Positions 23,763-32,170 are shown, numbered from the stretch's first letter. The stretch: DNA of 42,207 nt from JACKCP01 sp034007295 (GCA_034007295.1 JAVERC010000029.1:1-42207); one strand, 5' to 3'. Numbers and translations are program-made. Notes: generated from the sequence alone by a model not told the origin.

Positions 23763-25001
23763 TCAGTTTTTAAATAATTTTTGATCATTGTCTGTTTCAG
23801 TTTTAATATTATCTTTTGAAACAAGCTCGAATCGTTTTTTAAATAAAGGATTGTCAGGTTCCATTTCAAGACTTTCCTTTATAAAGGTTTTTGATATTTC
23901 TTTGTTTTCTCCCTTCATATGATAGATAAATCCTATTGCTGAAAGTGCATATGGATTGTCAGGAAGAAATTTCAAAGATTTTTTATAAGCTAGATAGGCA
24001 TTTTCCAAATCATTTTCCAAAAGATAAATTTCGCCTATGTAGTTTAATACTGTAGCACTCTCAGGTTTTATTGATTCAGCTGTTAAAAAAAATTCGAGTG
24101 CTTTTTTATAATTTTTCTGATCAAATTGAATTTTACCAAGATAAAAAGGTATTTCATAAAAATTGTCAGAAAATTCAAATGCCTTTAAAAAAATTTTTTC
24201 TGCATTTGAAATATTGTTTTGAAGGTAATTAACTAATCCCTGGTTGTAAAGTGGCATCATGAATTTTTTGCCTGAAACTTCAAATGCTTTTTCAAAATAT
24301 AAAAGAGATTTTTTAAAATCTTTTTTTGCTGCAAAACAAACTCCAAGACTGTTTAGAATGTTGAAATCTTTGTTGTTTATTAAAATCCCTTTTTCAAGTT
24401 CATTTATAGCATTTTCAATGTCTTTTTTTTGAAAAAAATCATCAGAGCTTACATTTAAGCTTGTAGAATCAAATACCGCAATTTTATCTTCAATCATTGA
24501 TGCATGTATAAGAGCTTTTAGCCCGTTTTCAGATAAATTTTTATATCTGTAGTCTATGCATGGGTGATAACTTATTCCAGCTATTAAGTCCTTTTCAGAT
24601 TCTTTTTTGAAATTTGTTTTTATTTTAGTTGCAATTTCTTTGAGGTAAATAATGGAATTGGTGTTGAACAAAATGCCAGGTGCTTTGTTCTTGATGAAAA
24701 TACAAGGGTTTTCAGTTTTTTTGCCAGTTTTGAGAATAAGGGAACAAAGTGTATCAAAAAGCTCTAATGTGTTTAAATCTTTTTCAAATGGAGCTAGGGC
24801 GAACAGGATAAGTCCAAGTGATTCATCTGAAGCAAAGTTTGCAAAATCAGATATATCATCCGCATAAAAAAAATCCGGAAATCTTTTTTTTAAAATATCT
24901 GCAATAATATGGTCAGTATAAATTATTTTGTGGCTTTTTTCATTTTCCTTTGCAGGATAAAGAAATTCAGGAATTTTATCAGCACTGAAATGGTTTTCCA
25001 T
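23763..25001 (-). CDS. GGDEF-like/TPR protein in the selA operon
   Basis: A 412-residue cytoplasmic protein with no signal peptide. Residues about 185-400 contain at least five tetratricopeptide repeats (NSLGVCFAAKKDFKKSLLYF, PFYLGKIQFDQKNYKKALEF, LNYIGEIYLLENDLENAYLAY). Residues 90-180 recall the C-terminal half of a degenerate diguanylate-cyclase fold (LIAGISYHPCIDY, then ALIHASMIEDKIAVFD), but no GGDEF catalytic motif is present, so a cyclase activity is unlikely. It begins 2 bases after the selA stop codon, so the two are probably translationally coupled. I infer a scaffold or regulatory role, and no substrate can be named. ATG at 25001 is the first plausible start and gives a compact N-terminus. 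Confidence 0.75.
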   Translation of the reverse strand: MENHFSADKIPEFLYPAKENEKSHKIIYTDHIIADILKKRFPDFFYADDISDFANFASDESLGLILFALAPFEKDLNTLELFDTLCSLILKTGKKTENPCIFIKNKAPGILFNTNSIIYLKEIATKIKTNFKKESEKDLIAGISYHPCIDYRYKNLSENGLKALIHASMIEDKIAVFDSTSLNVSSDDFFQKKDIENAINELEKGILINNKDFNILNSLGVCFAAKKDFKKSLLYFEKAFEVSGKKFMMPLYNQGLVNYLQNNISNAEKIFLKAFEFSDNFYEIPFYLGKIQFDQKNYKKALEFFLTAESIKPESATVLNYIGEIYLLENDLENAYLAYKKSLKFLPDNPYALSAIGFIYHMKGENKEISKTFIKESLEMEPDNPLFKKRFELVSKDNIKTETDNDQKLFKN

Positions 25002-25003
25002 AT

Positions 25004-26428
25004 TTACTCAAATTCTTTTTTAAGGTTTTTGAATGCCTGTGCAATTATTTTAATTTCATCATCAGATACTGTTCTAAGATCAAGAAGATATTTGTCATTT
25101 TCTATTCTTCCCATAACCGGAGGATTATTCTTTCTCATGAATTTTTCAAGGGAAGAAGCTGACAGGTTTTTTGCTTCAGCTCCAACACAAATTGTTGGTA
25201 TGTTGGTTTCTGGAAGAGAGCCTCCTCCTGCCCTTGAACTTGATTTTACAAAATCAGTTTTAAGGTTTTTTATTTCAAGATTGTCTATTTCTTCTTTTAG
25301 TAAATATGCTTTTTGTTCAATTGATTTTAAATTTTCAGAAATCATTTTTAGTGTTGGAATTTTTTCAAGAGCTTTTTCAGGGTCTCTGTAAAGTCTTAGT
25401 GTAATTTCAAGTGCTGCAAGGGTCATTTTGTCAATTCTTAAAGCCCTTGTAAGTGGATTTTTTCTTATTTCTTCAATCAGCTCTTTTTTCCCTGCAATAA
25501 TTCCTGCCTGCGGGCCTCCAAGAAGTTTATCTCCGCTGAATGTTACAAGGTCTGTTCCTGCTTTTACAGATTCTGTAACTGTTGGTTCCTTTGGAAGTCC
25601 AAACCTTGAAAAATCTATGAAAGTTCCGCTTCCAAGATCTTCCATGAAAATTACATTTTTTTCCTTTGAAAGTTTTGAAAGCTCTTCAAGTGAAACTTTT
25701 GAGGTAAATCCTATTATGTCAAAATTGCTTGTATGAACTTTTAAAAACATTGCTGTTTTTTCACAATCATATGCATTTGCATAATCTTTTAAATGGGTTC
25801 TGTTTGTGGTTCCAACTTCTTTTAAAAAAGCTCCGCTTTTTTCCATAACTTCAGGAATTCGAAATGAGCCCCCTATTTCAACAAGTTCTCCCCTTGAAAC
25901 AACAACTTCTCTTCCCCTTGCAAAGGTATCAAGACATAAAAGAACAGCTGCTGCATTGTTGTTTACAACCATTGCAGCCTCACACCCTGAAATTTCGCAT
26001 ACAAGTTCTTCAACAAGAGAGTATCTTAACCCCCTTTTACCTGTTTTAAGGTCAAGCTCAAGATTGGAAAAACTTGTTGCCCTTTCAAATACAAATTGGG
26101 CTGCTTCCCTTGCAAGAAGAGATCTCCCAAGATTTGTATGAACAACAACGCCGGTTGCATTTATAACTCTTTTGAAATTGGGTTCATTTGCCTTTAATAT
26201 TTTTTTGTATATTTTTTCTGCTGTTTCATCAGCGTCTATTTTTTTTTCAGAATCATATTCTCCTGAGACAATATTTTTTCTTAAATTATCAATTATTTCT
26301 TTAGTTTTTTTAGAAATTAATGAGTCCGGGATATTTTTTATTGAATAATCATTTTTTATTTTTAAGATAAGGGTATCTATCCCAGGAATTTCTTTTAACC
26401 TTTTTTTTTTTGCTTCACTTAATGACAT
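25004..26428 (-). CDS. selA: L-seryl-tRNA(Sec) selenium transferase
   Basis: A PLP-dependent enzyme that converts seryl-tRNA(Sec) to selenocysteyl-tRNA(Sec) using selenophosphate. The 474-residue form starts at the ATG at 26428, residue 10 of the longest frame, because GGGGGAG lies 4 bases upstream of it and the domain begins MSLSEAKKKRLKEIPGID. Visible motifs are NATGVVVHTNLGRS near residue 88, NNNAAAVLLCL and the PLP-lysine segment SGDKLLGGPQAG near residue 295. The length is typical of SelA. The gene starts within the last 10 bases of the CheD-HDOD gene, so the two are coupled. Presence of selA implies selenoproteins elsewhere in the genome. I saw no selB or selD in this window and no convincing in-frame UGA gene. 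Confidence 0.95.
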   Translation of the reverse strand: MSLSEAKKKRLKEIPGIDTLILKIKNDYSIKNIPDSLISKKTKEIIDNLRKNIVSGEYDSEKKIDADETAEKIYKKILKANEPNFKRVINATGVVVHTNLGRSLLAREAAQFVFERATSFSNLELDLKTGKRGLRYSLVEELVCEISGCEAAMVVNNNAAAVLLCLDTFARGREVVVSRGELVEIGGSFRIPEVMEKSGAFLKEVGTTNRTHLKDYANAYDCEKTAMFLKVHTSNFDIIGFTSKVSLEELSKLSKEKNVIFMEDLGSGTFIDFSRFGLPKEPTVTESVKAGTDLVTFSGDKLLGGPQAGIIAGKKELIEEIRKNPLTRALRIDKMTLAALEITLRLYRDPEKALEKIPTLKMISENLKSIEQKAYLLKEEIDNLEIKNLKTDFVKSSSRAGGGSLPETNIPTICVGAEAKNLSASSLEKFMRKNNPPVMGRIENDKYLLDLRTVSDDEIKIIAQAFKNLKKEFE

Positions 26429-27864
26429 AAAACTCCCCCGGCAATTTTTACACACTCTTTTTTACCTGAAACTTCATTTAACTGCAACGGAAAGAGTGCT
26501 GAAAATTCTTTTAAAGGAAGTTTTTGCATGAATTCAAGAATTTTCTTTGGAGAAAGTGATACTTTTTCAAGTAAATTCAAAGTAATATCAATTTTTGATG
26601 TTTCAGGAAGCACGCCAGTTGTGTACCATGAACTTAAAATGTCAGATATATGAGTTAAAATAATTATATTTTTGTTTTCCTGTGCATTTTCAGGTGAGTG
26701 GTGATATTTGATTACATCTAGAATAAGCTGAGGTAAATTCCATTTTTTTGCAATTATCAGTCCTGCTTCACAATGATTTATCCCAAAAAGTTTTTCTTCT
26801 GCAGCAGTTATATTTTTGTTCTTTTTTATAAGTTCTCTGTAAAATAAAGGTCTTGAATCCGATACATACTGATCAAGAAGTATTTTGCCGAGATCATGCA
26901 AAAGGCCTGCTGTATAACCAATTTGGGGTGATTCCATTTGTGTGAATGCACATAATTTTTCATTTATAAGAGCAGTTGAAATACTATGGTGAAAAAGACC
27001 TCCTTTGCAAAGAGAATAACCATGGTCAGATGAGGAAAAAAATTCTTTTATGTAGTGATTTAAAATATGTTTTACTATATTTTTTTCGCCTATCCTAAGA
27101 ATTGCTTCATCAATCGATTGTACAGGATAAGCTACTTCAAAGGCTGCAGAGTTTGAAAGCTGAAGAGCTTTTGCAGATATTACCTGATCCTTTTTTATTT
27201 CTTTTCCAATTTCTTTAAGACCAGCTGATTTTGAGTTAATCATATTTATTATTTTAATAACAATTTGGGGGATTGGCTTTATATGGTCAGCTTTTTTTTC
27301 TATTTCGTTTTTTTCCGGTTTTTTAAATGAGTGATTTGTTTCATTTTCTATGCAGTATTCTGCAACAGGTGTGATTGAAGCTTCAAAATTATTTAGGTTC
27401 AAAGTCAGATATGAAGAAAAAAAACCGCCTGTTTCCCATTGAATGATTTTGATTTTAAAAAAGTTAAGGATTTTGGAAACTTTTTCAGCAGTTTGTCCAC
27501 CCAAATTCAGGTAATAATCAAAATTATCCGGTTCTCCTGGAAATGCACCTCCGGCAACGCAGGCTTCCAAAGAATTTATGTCTGCTCCTGATTTTATAAG
27601 CTCATCAATAAATTTTGGAAGGCCGGTTGAAGCATATTTTTCTTCTGTATCAATAAAGTTTGAATATGGTTCAGGCAAAAGAGTGTGAAGTATTCCCCCA
27701 ACTTTATTGACCTTGTCAAAAAGTGCAATACCTATGCATGAGCCAAGGTTTGCCTTTAAAATTTTGTTCTGCTGTTTTGAAATGAATGATGTGCCGCTTC
27801 TGACTATTATATTTTGATAAAGCATTTTATACCTATACTTAGAATTATTAAGAGCTTTTTTCAT
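26419..27864 (-). CDS. CheD-like/HDOD fusion signalling protein
   Basis: A 481-residue protein. Residues about 15-165 resemble CheD, the chemoreceptor glutamine deamidase. LGSCIGIALFD contains C43 and GGILHTLLP contains H60, the same 17-residue spacing as the CheD catalytic Cys and His, and VAGGAFPG near 106 and WETGGFF follow. The CheD active-site threonine, six residues before the Cys, is a lysine here (K37). Residues about 190-400 form an HDOD domain (PIPQIVIKIINMIN, ALQLSNSAAF, GLLHDLGKILLDQY), usually a signalling output module. I do not recognise this pairing as a standard architecture. It is the first gene of the selA run and is divergent from the phosphoribosyltransferase gene. The start at 27864 could also be M14 (27825), since no ribosome binding site clearly decides. 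Confidence 0.78.
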   Translation of the reverse strand: MKKALNNSKYRYKMLYQNIIVRSGTSFISKQQNKILKANLGSCIGIALFDKVNKVGGILHTLLPEPYSNFIDTEEKYASTGLPKFIDELIKSGADINSLEACVAGGAFPGEPDNFDYYLNLGGQTAEKVSKILNFFKIKIIQWETGGFFSSYLTLNLNNFEASITPVAEYCIENETNHSFKKPEKNEIEKKADHIKPIPQIVIKIINMINSKSAGLKEIGKEIKKDQVISAKALQLSNSAAFEVAYPVQSIDEAILRIGEKNIVKHILNHYIKEFFSSSDHGYSLCKGGLFHHSISTALINEKLCAFTQMESPQIGYTAGLLHDLGKILLDQYVSDSRPLFYRELIKKNKNITAAEEKLFGINHCEAGLIIAKKWNLPQLILDVIKYHHSPENAQENKNIIILTHISDILSSWYTTGVLPETSKIDITLNLLEKVSLSPKKILEFMQKLPLKEFSALFPLQLNEVSGKKECVKIAGGVLCH

Positions 27865-27962
27865 AGCATTATACTTGTTGTGAGTTCAATATAAATTAGT
27901 ACTGAAAATTCATAAATAATTGTTTTATGAAATATTTTTTTAAATTTAAACCTTTCTTGACA

Positions 27963-28015
27963 TGGGTAAAAACTCCTACTAAAACCCAAAAGGTTTTAAA
28001 AAACAGGGAGAATTT
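27963..28015 (+). promoter_or_regulatory. Possible H-type pseudoknot leader over the ribosome binding site
   Basis: TGGGT (27963-27967) pairs with ACCCA (27984-27988). The enclosed loop has CTCCT (27973-27977), which can pair with the GGGAG ribosome binding site (28006-28010) 5 bases before the ATG. An A-rich linker (TTTTAAAAAACA) joins them. This order of pairings, with the loop sealing the Shine-Dalgarno sequence, resembles the preQ1-I riboswitch topology, but I cannot match the ligand-contact bases. A TTGACA at 27957 with TAAAAC 17 bases later could instead be a promoter, in which case the first strand would not be transcribed. Confidence 0.35.
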
Positions 28016-29014
28016 ATGCTAAAAAAAATTTCCTCCGCAAAGGAATGCGGACTTTACAAAATAGAAGATGTAAAAGAAATTGACTGCTTTATTGCCACAA
28101 CTCCACAAACAAGAGAAATCGCAAACAACCCTCTTGTCATGGGAGTTGATTATACAATAAGGCTTGAAAATGCCTGCTGTGAAATTTTAAAAAATCTTTG
28201 TTCAAATAAGCTTTTGTGCATTGAGGAAAATGAAACAATTATTTTCAATATTTTAAGGGGAGGCCTTAATTTCGGATTAAGAGAGGCTCTTTATCGTGCC
28301 TTTGGATGGAACAGGCATGGCTGCTCATTTATAAGTGCACAAAGGGCAAGAAAAGATGATGATCCCCAGAAATGGCATATAATTGAAAATGAATATGCCA
28401 AGGTTTATATGCCTGAAAGGGCAAGTATTGTAATTGGAGATGTTGTTGCAACTGGTACAAGTCTTGAGCATGCAGTGAAGGCTCTTGTCAGGGAAGCTCA
28501 AAATCAAAAAAGTCAGCTTCGTTCAATTTTGTTTTTTACTTTTGGAGGCAAAAGGGCTCTTGAAATACTCAAAGAAACAGATAAGCTCTGCAGAAAAATT
28601 TTTCCAGGCTATGAAAAAACAACACTGATTTATCACGAAGGCTGTTTTACCGTTCCAGATGAAAATACAGCACTTTCAATTAAGGAAACAGGAACAGATC
28701 TTGTTTGTCTTGATGCTTTGATGGCACCTGAATTTATAGAATCAAAGTATGAAAATCCGGGATATCCACTTCAAAGGTGTGCGGTTTATGATGCAGGTTC
28801 AAGGGCTTTCTGGACTCATGAATATATAAAAGACGTGTTTGGATACTGGTCTGAAATGAAAAAACTTGCAGATAAGGGAGTTTCTTTTGAAAAAGTTTTA
28901 AAAGAAAGGTTTCCTGTTCTGGATTATAAAAAATTTAAGGATGCTGATTTGATTGAAATTTGCAAAAAGCAGTTGTGTGAACTAGGCAGGCTTTTTAACT
29001 CTAACCTAAGTTGA
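28016..29014 (+). CDS. Phosphoribosyltransferase-domain protein, specificity unknown
   Basis: A 332-residue protein. The type I phosphoribosyltransferase PRPP motif is clear: SIVIGDVVATGTSLEHAV near residues 138-155 has the (V/I)(V/I)xD(D/V)xx(T/A)(T/G)(G/T) core. An earlier glycine-rich loop, FNILRGGLNFGLREAL near residue 85, suits the pyrophosphate loop of the fold. Residues beyond about 200 (YHEGCFTVPDEN, DAGSRAFWTHEYI) form an extra C-terminal region that I do not recognise. The gene is followed 55 bases later by an NCS1-type permease, which suggests uptake and salvage of a base. This link is inference. The ribosome binding site is CAGGGAG. Upp-, Apt- and PyrE-type motifs do not fit closely, so I give no symbol. 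Confidence 0.72.
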   Translation: MLKKISSAKECGLYKIEDVKEIDCFIATTPQTREIANNPLVMGVDYTIRLENACCEILKNLCSNKLLCIEENETIIFNILRGGLNFGLREALYRAFGWNRHGCSFISAQRARKDDDPQKWHIIENEYAKVYMPERASIVIGDVVATGTSLEHAVKALVREAQNQKSQLRSILFFTFGGKRALEILKETDKLCRKIFPGYEKTTLIYHEGCFTVPDENTALSIKETGTDLVCLDALMAPEFIESKYENPGYPLQRCAVYDAGSRAFWTHEYIKDVFGYWSEMKKLADKGVSFEKVLKERFPVLDYKKFKDADLIEICKKQLCELGRLFNSNLS

Positions 29015-29069
29015 GCGATTTTCAATTTAGGTCTAATACAAATTGATTGAAAATAATAAGGAATTATTC

Positions 29070-30323
29070 ATGAAAGAAAAAGAATATGATCCTGATTTTG
29101 CACTGGATCATGTAAGTGATTTTTCAAAAAAAGGTTTTTTATCAATGATGGTTGTAATGCTTGGGTTTACTTTTTTTTCTGCAAGTATGTGGGCTGGAGG
29201 AAAACTTGGAGCAGGCCTTACACCAAAAGAATTGATTTTTTCTGTAATGGCAGGGAATCTTATTCTTGGCTGCTATACAGCACTTCTTGCTGCAATTGCC
29301 TCACGAACAGGGCTTTCTACCCATCTTCTTGCAAGATATTCATTTGGAAAGTCAGGTTCTTATATACCCTCATTTATTCTTGGAATAACCCAGGTCGGCT
29401 GGTTTGGTGTTGGAGTTGCAATGTTTGCTCTGCCTGTGCAGAAAATAACAGGACTTAATCTTTATTTTATTACAGCAGTTTCAGGTATTTTAATGACAGC
29501 AACAGCCTGGTTTGGAATAAGGGCTCTTACAATTTTAAGCTTTGTAGCTGTGCCTTCAATTGCAGCTCTTGGTTTTTTTTCAATAGGTACGGCATTTTCA
29601 GATTTTGGCGGAATTGGAGCATGGATTAATTCAGTTCCTATGGAAAAAATGAGTATTTTTACTGCCATAGGAATCTGTACAGCATCGTTTATAAGCGGAG
29701 GAACATTGACTCCTGATTTTACAAGATTTTCAAAAACAACAAAAACAGCTGTATGGTCTACTGTAATTGCATTTTTTATTGGAAACAGTCTTATGTTTCT
29801 TTTTGGGGCTGTTGGAGCTTCTTTTTATCAGGAATCAGATATTTCTGAAGTTCTTCTTAAGCAGGGAATGATTGTATGGGCTGTGATTATTCTTGGACTT
29901 AATATTTGGACAACAAATGACAATGCTTTATATGCCTCTGGTCTTGGTTTTTCAAACATTACAAAACTTCCCAAAAAATTTATGGTTTTATTCAATGGTT
30001 TTCTTGGAACTTTAATGGCTGTATATCTTTATAATAATTTTGTAGGCTGGCTTAATTTTTTAAATACAATGATTCCTTCAATTGGTGGGATAATAATTGC
30101 AGATTATTTTATTTTAAATGGAAAATCATACTCTTCTCTTAAAGACACAGATTTTGAAAAAATAAGACCTTGTGCTGTTTTTGCCTGGATTTCAGGCGTT
30201 TTCGGAGCAAAGTTCATTCCCGGGATTGCCCCTGTTAATAGTATTTTATGTGCAGTAGCAGTTTATGTTTTTTTTGAATTTTTAACCAAATCAGTAAAAA
30301 AAACTGAAACAGTACAGGGATGA
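29070..30323 (+). CDS. NCS1-family nucleobase permease (CodB-like)
   Basis: A 417-residue membrane protein with about 12 predicted spans, most similar by eye to cytosine permease CodB and the CytX-type HMP transporters of the nucleobase:cation symporter-1 family. The N-terminus has the NCS1 GFTFFSASMWAGGKLGAG block, followed by HLLARYSFGKSGSYIPS and GITQVGWFGVGVAMFA, then a conserved GGTLTPDFTRFSK and TTNDNALYASGLGFSN. The start at 29070 is preferred over a TTG at 29043 because AAGGAA lies 6 bases before this ATG. It is probably co-transcribed with the phosphoribosyltransferase. Substrate is likely a pyrimidine or purine base, though the exact one is unknown. Repeat copy B follows the gene. 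Confidence 0.88.
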   Translation: MKEKEYDPDFALDHVSDFSKKGFLSMMVVMLGFTFFSASMWAGGKLGAGLTPKELIFSVMAGNLILGCYTALLAAIASRTGLSTHLLARYSFGKSGSYIPSFILGITQVGWFGVGVAMFALPVQKITGLNLYFITAVSGILMTATAWFGIRALTILSFVAVPSIAALGFFSIGTAFSDFGGIGAWINSVPMEKMSIFTAIGICTASFISGGTLTPDFTRFSKTTKTAVWSTVIAFFIGNSLMFLFGAVGASFYQESDISEVLLKQGMIVWAVIILGLNIWTTNDNALYASGLGFSNITKLPKKFMVLFNGFLGTLMAVYLYNNFVGWLNFLNTMIPSIGGIIIADYFILNGKSYSSLKDTDFEKIRPCAVFAWISGVFGAKFIPGIAPVNSILCAVAVYVFFEFLTKSVKKTETVQG

Positions 30324-30395
30324 GCAGTTGTTGCCCTAAAATCTTCAACAAGAGAAGATAAAAAATTTAAGTTTAGGATATTTGGGTATTTTAGG

Positions 30396-30536
30396 TAGTG
30401 ATCTGTCGAAAACGAAAATTTTTTGTTCAGTTCAAGTGAAAAATTTAACCTTTAGGATACATTGAGTGTTTTGAGGATTAAATTTTGAATCTGGCTTTAG
30501 AATGGACAAAAAAGGCCGTTTTCGTTCAGCAACTAA
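30396..30536 (+). repeat. Palindromic intergenic repeat, copy B (full length)
   Basis: The same near-palindromic element as copy A: TAGTGATCTGTCGAAAACG, TTTTTTGTTCAG, TTTAACCTTTAGGATACATT, GGATTAAATTT, GGACAAAAAAGGCCG, then TTTTCGTTCAGCAACTAAA at the right end. It differs from copy A by scattered substitutions. It lies in the 300-base spacer between the permease and the ABC permease. The remaining 5' part of the spacer holds no clear signal, and the 3' part has AGGAGATTAGGAA just before the ABC permease ATG. Confidence 0.9.
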
Positions 30537-30623
30537 ATAATTTTTTTGGTTTTTAATTTATCCTTTCAATATCTTGAATCTTAAATTATAAGTTTTTTAA
30601 ATTTTGTATTAGGAGATTAGGAA

Positions 30624-31295
30624 ATGATAGACTTAAGTCTTTTATGGAAGCATAAAATTTTCATGTTATCAGGTGCTGTTGTAACTCTCAAACTTACACT
30701 TGGAGCTGTTTTTATCGGACTTATACTAGGAGTTTTTCTTGGGATGGGAAGGGTTTCAAGGATAGTCTGTTTCAGGTGGTTCAGCGGATTTTATGTTCAG
30801 ATTTTCAGAGGAACTCCAATGCTTTTGCAGATTTTTTTCATTTATTTCGGCGTTCCCCAGCTGTTTAATTTAATCACAGGTCATTCAATGTCGCCTGATC
30901 CTCTTCTTGTTGGAATTATTGCACTTGGATTAAACAGCGGAGCATATGTTGCAGAAATTGTAAGGGCCGGAATCCAGGCAGTCGGACAGGGCCAGATGGA
31001 GGCAGGACGTTCAATCGGACTTTCTTACAGTCAGACAATGAGACATATAATTCTTCCACAGGCAATGAAAAAAATCATTCCTCCCCTTGGGAATGAGGCA
31101 ATTGTTCTTTTAAAGGATTCATCCCTTGTTTCTGTAATAGGAACCCAGGAGCTTATGTATTCTGCCAAAGTAATGGGAGCAAGATACTATGATTATGTTC
31201 AGTTCCTAGTTGGAGCTGGAATTGTTTATCTTTTCTTCACTTTTGTAATAGCAAGGCTTCTTGCAAAGGTTGAAGATAAACTTGACTATTCATAA
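30624..31295 (+). CDS. Polar amino-acid ABC transporter, permease subunit
   Basis: A 223-residue inner-membrane protein of the HisM/GlnP type. About five spans are visible (SGAVVTLKLTLGAVFIGLIL at the first). YVQIFRGTPMLLQIFFIYFG is the family signature near residue 57, and EAGRSIGLSYSQTMRHIILP near 130 is the EAA loop that contacts the ATPase. AGGAGATTAGGAA precedes the ATG. With the following ATPase gene it would form an amino-acid importer, acting as a homodimer. No periplasmic binding protein is next to it, which is unusual for this class. Confidence 0.93.
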   Translation: MIDLSLLWKHKIFMLSGAVVTLKLTLGAVFIGLILGVFLGMGRVSRIVCFRWFSGFYVQIFRGTPMLLQIFFIYFGVPQLFNLITGHSMSPDPLLVGIIALGLNSGAYVAEIVRAGIQAVGQGQMEAGRSIGLSYSQTMRHIILPQAMKKIIPPLGNEAIVLLKDSSLVSVIGTQELMYSAKVMGARYYDYVQFLVGAGIVYLFFTFVIARLLAKVEDKLDYS

Positions 31296-31313
31296 ATCAC
31301 TGGATTTTTAAAT

Positions 31314-32036
31314 ATGATAAAGATTGAAAATGTATACAAGTCTTTTGGAGACAATGAGGTTTTAAAGGGAATAAATCTTCATATCCGTCCAGGAGAGGTG
31401 GTTGTTATAATAGGGCCTAGCGGTTCAGGCAAATCTACCCTTTTAAGATGTATGAACAGGCTTGAAAAAATAAGTTCAGGAAAGGTTATTGCTGACGGAT
31501 ATGACCTTTGCTCAAAAAGTATAAATATTAATTTTGTAAGAACAGAAATTGGAATGGTTTTTCAGCAGTTCAACCTTTTTCCCCATAAAACTGTCATGGA
31601 CAACATCTGTCTTGGACAGGTTGAGGTTAGAAAGGTCAGTAGAAAAGAAGCTGAAAAAAAAGCTCTTATTCTTCTTGAAAAGGTCGGACTTAAGGAAAAA
31701 GCCCATGCCTATCCAGATCAGCTGAGCGGAGGGCAGCAGCAAAGAATTGCAATTGCAAGGTCCCTTGCCCTGAATCCAAAGGCTCTTCTTTTTGATGAGC
31801 CGACAAGCTCCCTTGACCCTGAACTTGTTGGAGACGTTTTGGATGTAATGAAAAAACTTGCAAAAGAAGGCATGACAATGGCAGTTGTTACCCATGAAAT
31901 GGGATTTGCAAGGGAAATGGCAGATCGTGTAATTTTTATGGCTGAGGGAACAATTATTGAGGAAGGCCCTCCTGAAAAAATTTTCACATCTCCTGAAAAT
32001 GAAAGAACTAAAAGTTTTCTTGAAAAAGTGCTTTGA
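31314..32036 (+). CDS. Polar amino-acid ABC transporter, ATP-binding subunit (GlnQ-type)
   Basis: A 240-residue ATPase with Walker A GPSGSGKST (34-42), Q-loop VFQQFNLFPHKT near 82, signature LSGGQQQR near 137, Walker B ALLFDEPTS near 157 and the switch histidine in VTHEMGF near 196. These match the polar amino-acid GlnQ/HisP subfamily. It begins 18 bases after the permease stop codon and certainly forms an operon with it. The specific amino acid cannot be determined without the binding protein. Confidence 0.95.
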   Translation: MIKIENVYKSFGDNEVLKGINLHIRPGEVVVIIGPSGSGKSTLLRCMNRLEKISSGKVIADGYDLCSKSININFVRTEIGMVFQQFNLFPHKTVMDNICLGQVEVRKVSRKEAEKKALILLEKVGLKEKAHAYPDQLSGGQQQRIAIARSLALNPKALLFDEPTSSLDPELVGDVLDVMKKLAKEGMTMAVVTHEMGFAREMADRVIFMAEGTIIEEGPPEKIFTSPENERTKSFLEKVL

Positions 32037-32077
32037 ATTGATTGTTTTGTTATTTAAAAATATTAAACCTGCTAGCT

Positions 32078-32170
32078 TTCCAATTTTGCTGAATCTTATA
32101 CGTTAAATTGCATCAGGCACAGAAAAAGAATAGTCTGATACAATTTGACGTTATATGCAGCAAACTTGAA
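32078..32170. repeat. Long imperfect inverted repeat between convergent genes
   Basis: The left arm ends CGTTAAATTGCATCAG (to 32115) and the right arm begins CTGATACAATTTGACG (from 32135). The arms continue outward through TTATA / TATATG and TTTGCTG-like / CAGCAAA to about 38 pairs each, with a few mismatches and small gaps. The loop is about 18 bases. It lies between the ABC ATPase (+) and the LpxR-like gene (-). It has no sequence similarity to the repeat family at 21723. It could be a bidirectional terminator or a separate short palindromic element. Confidence 0.65.

Noticed and set aside
25004..26428. Selenoprotein gene with in-frame TGA in the window
   Set aside because: All complete genes end in stop codons consistent with their family lengths, with no conserved cysteine replaced by TGA.
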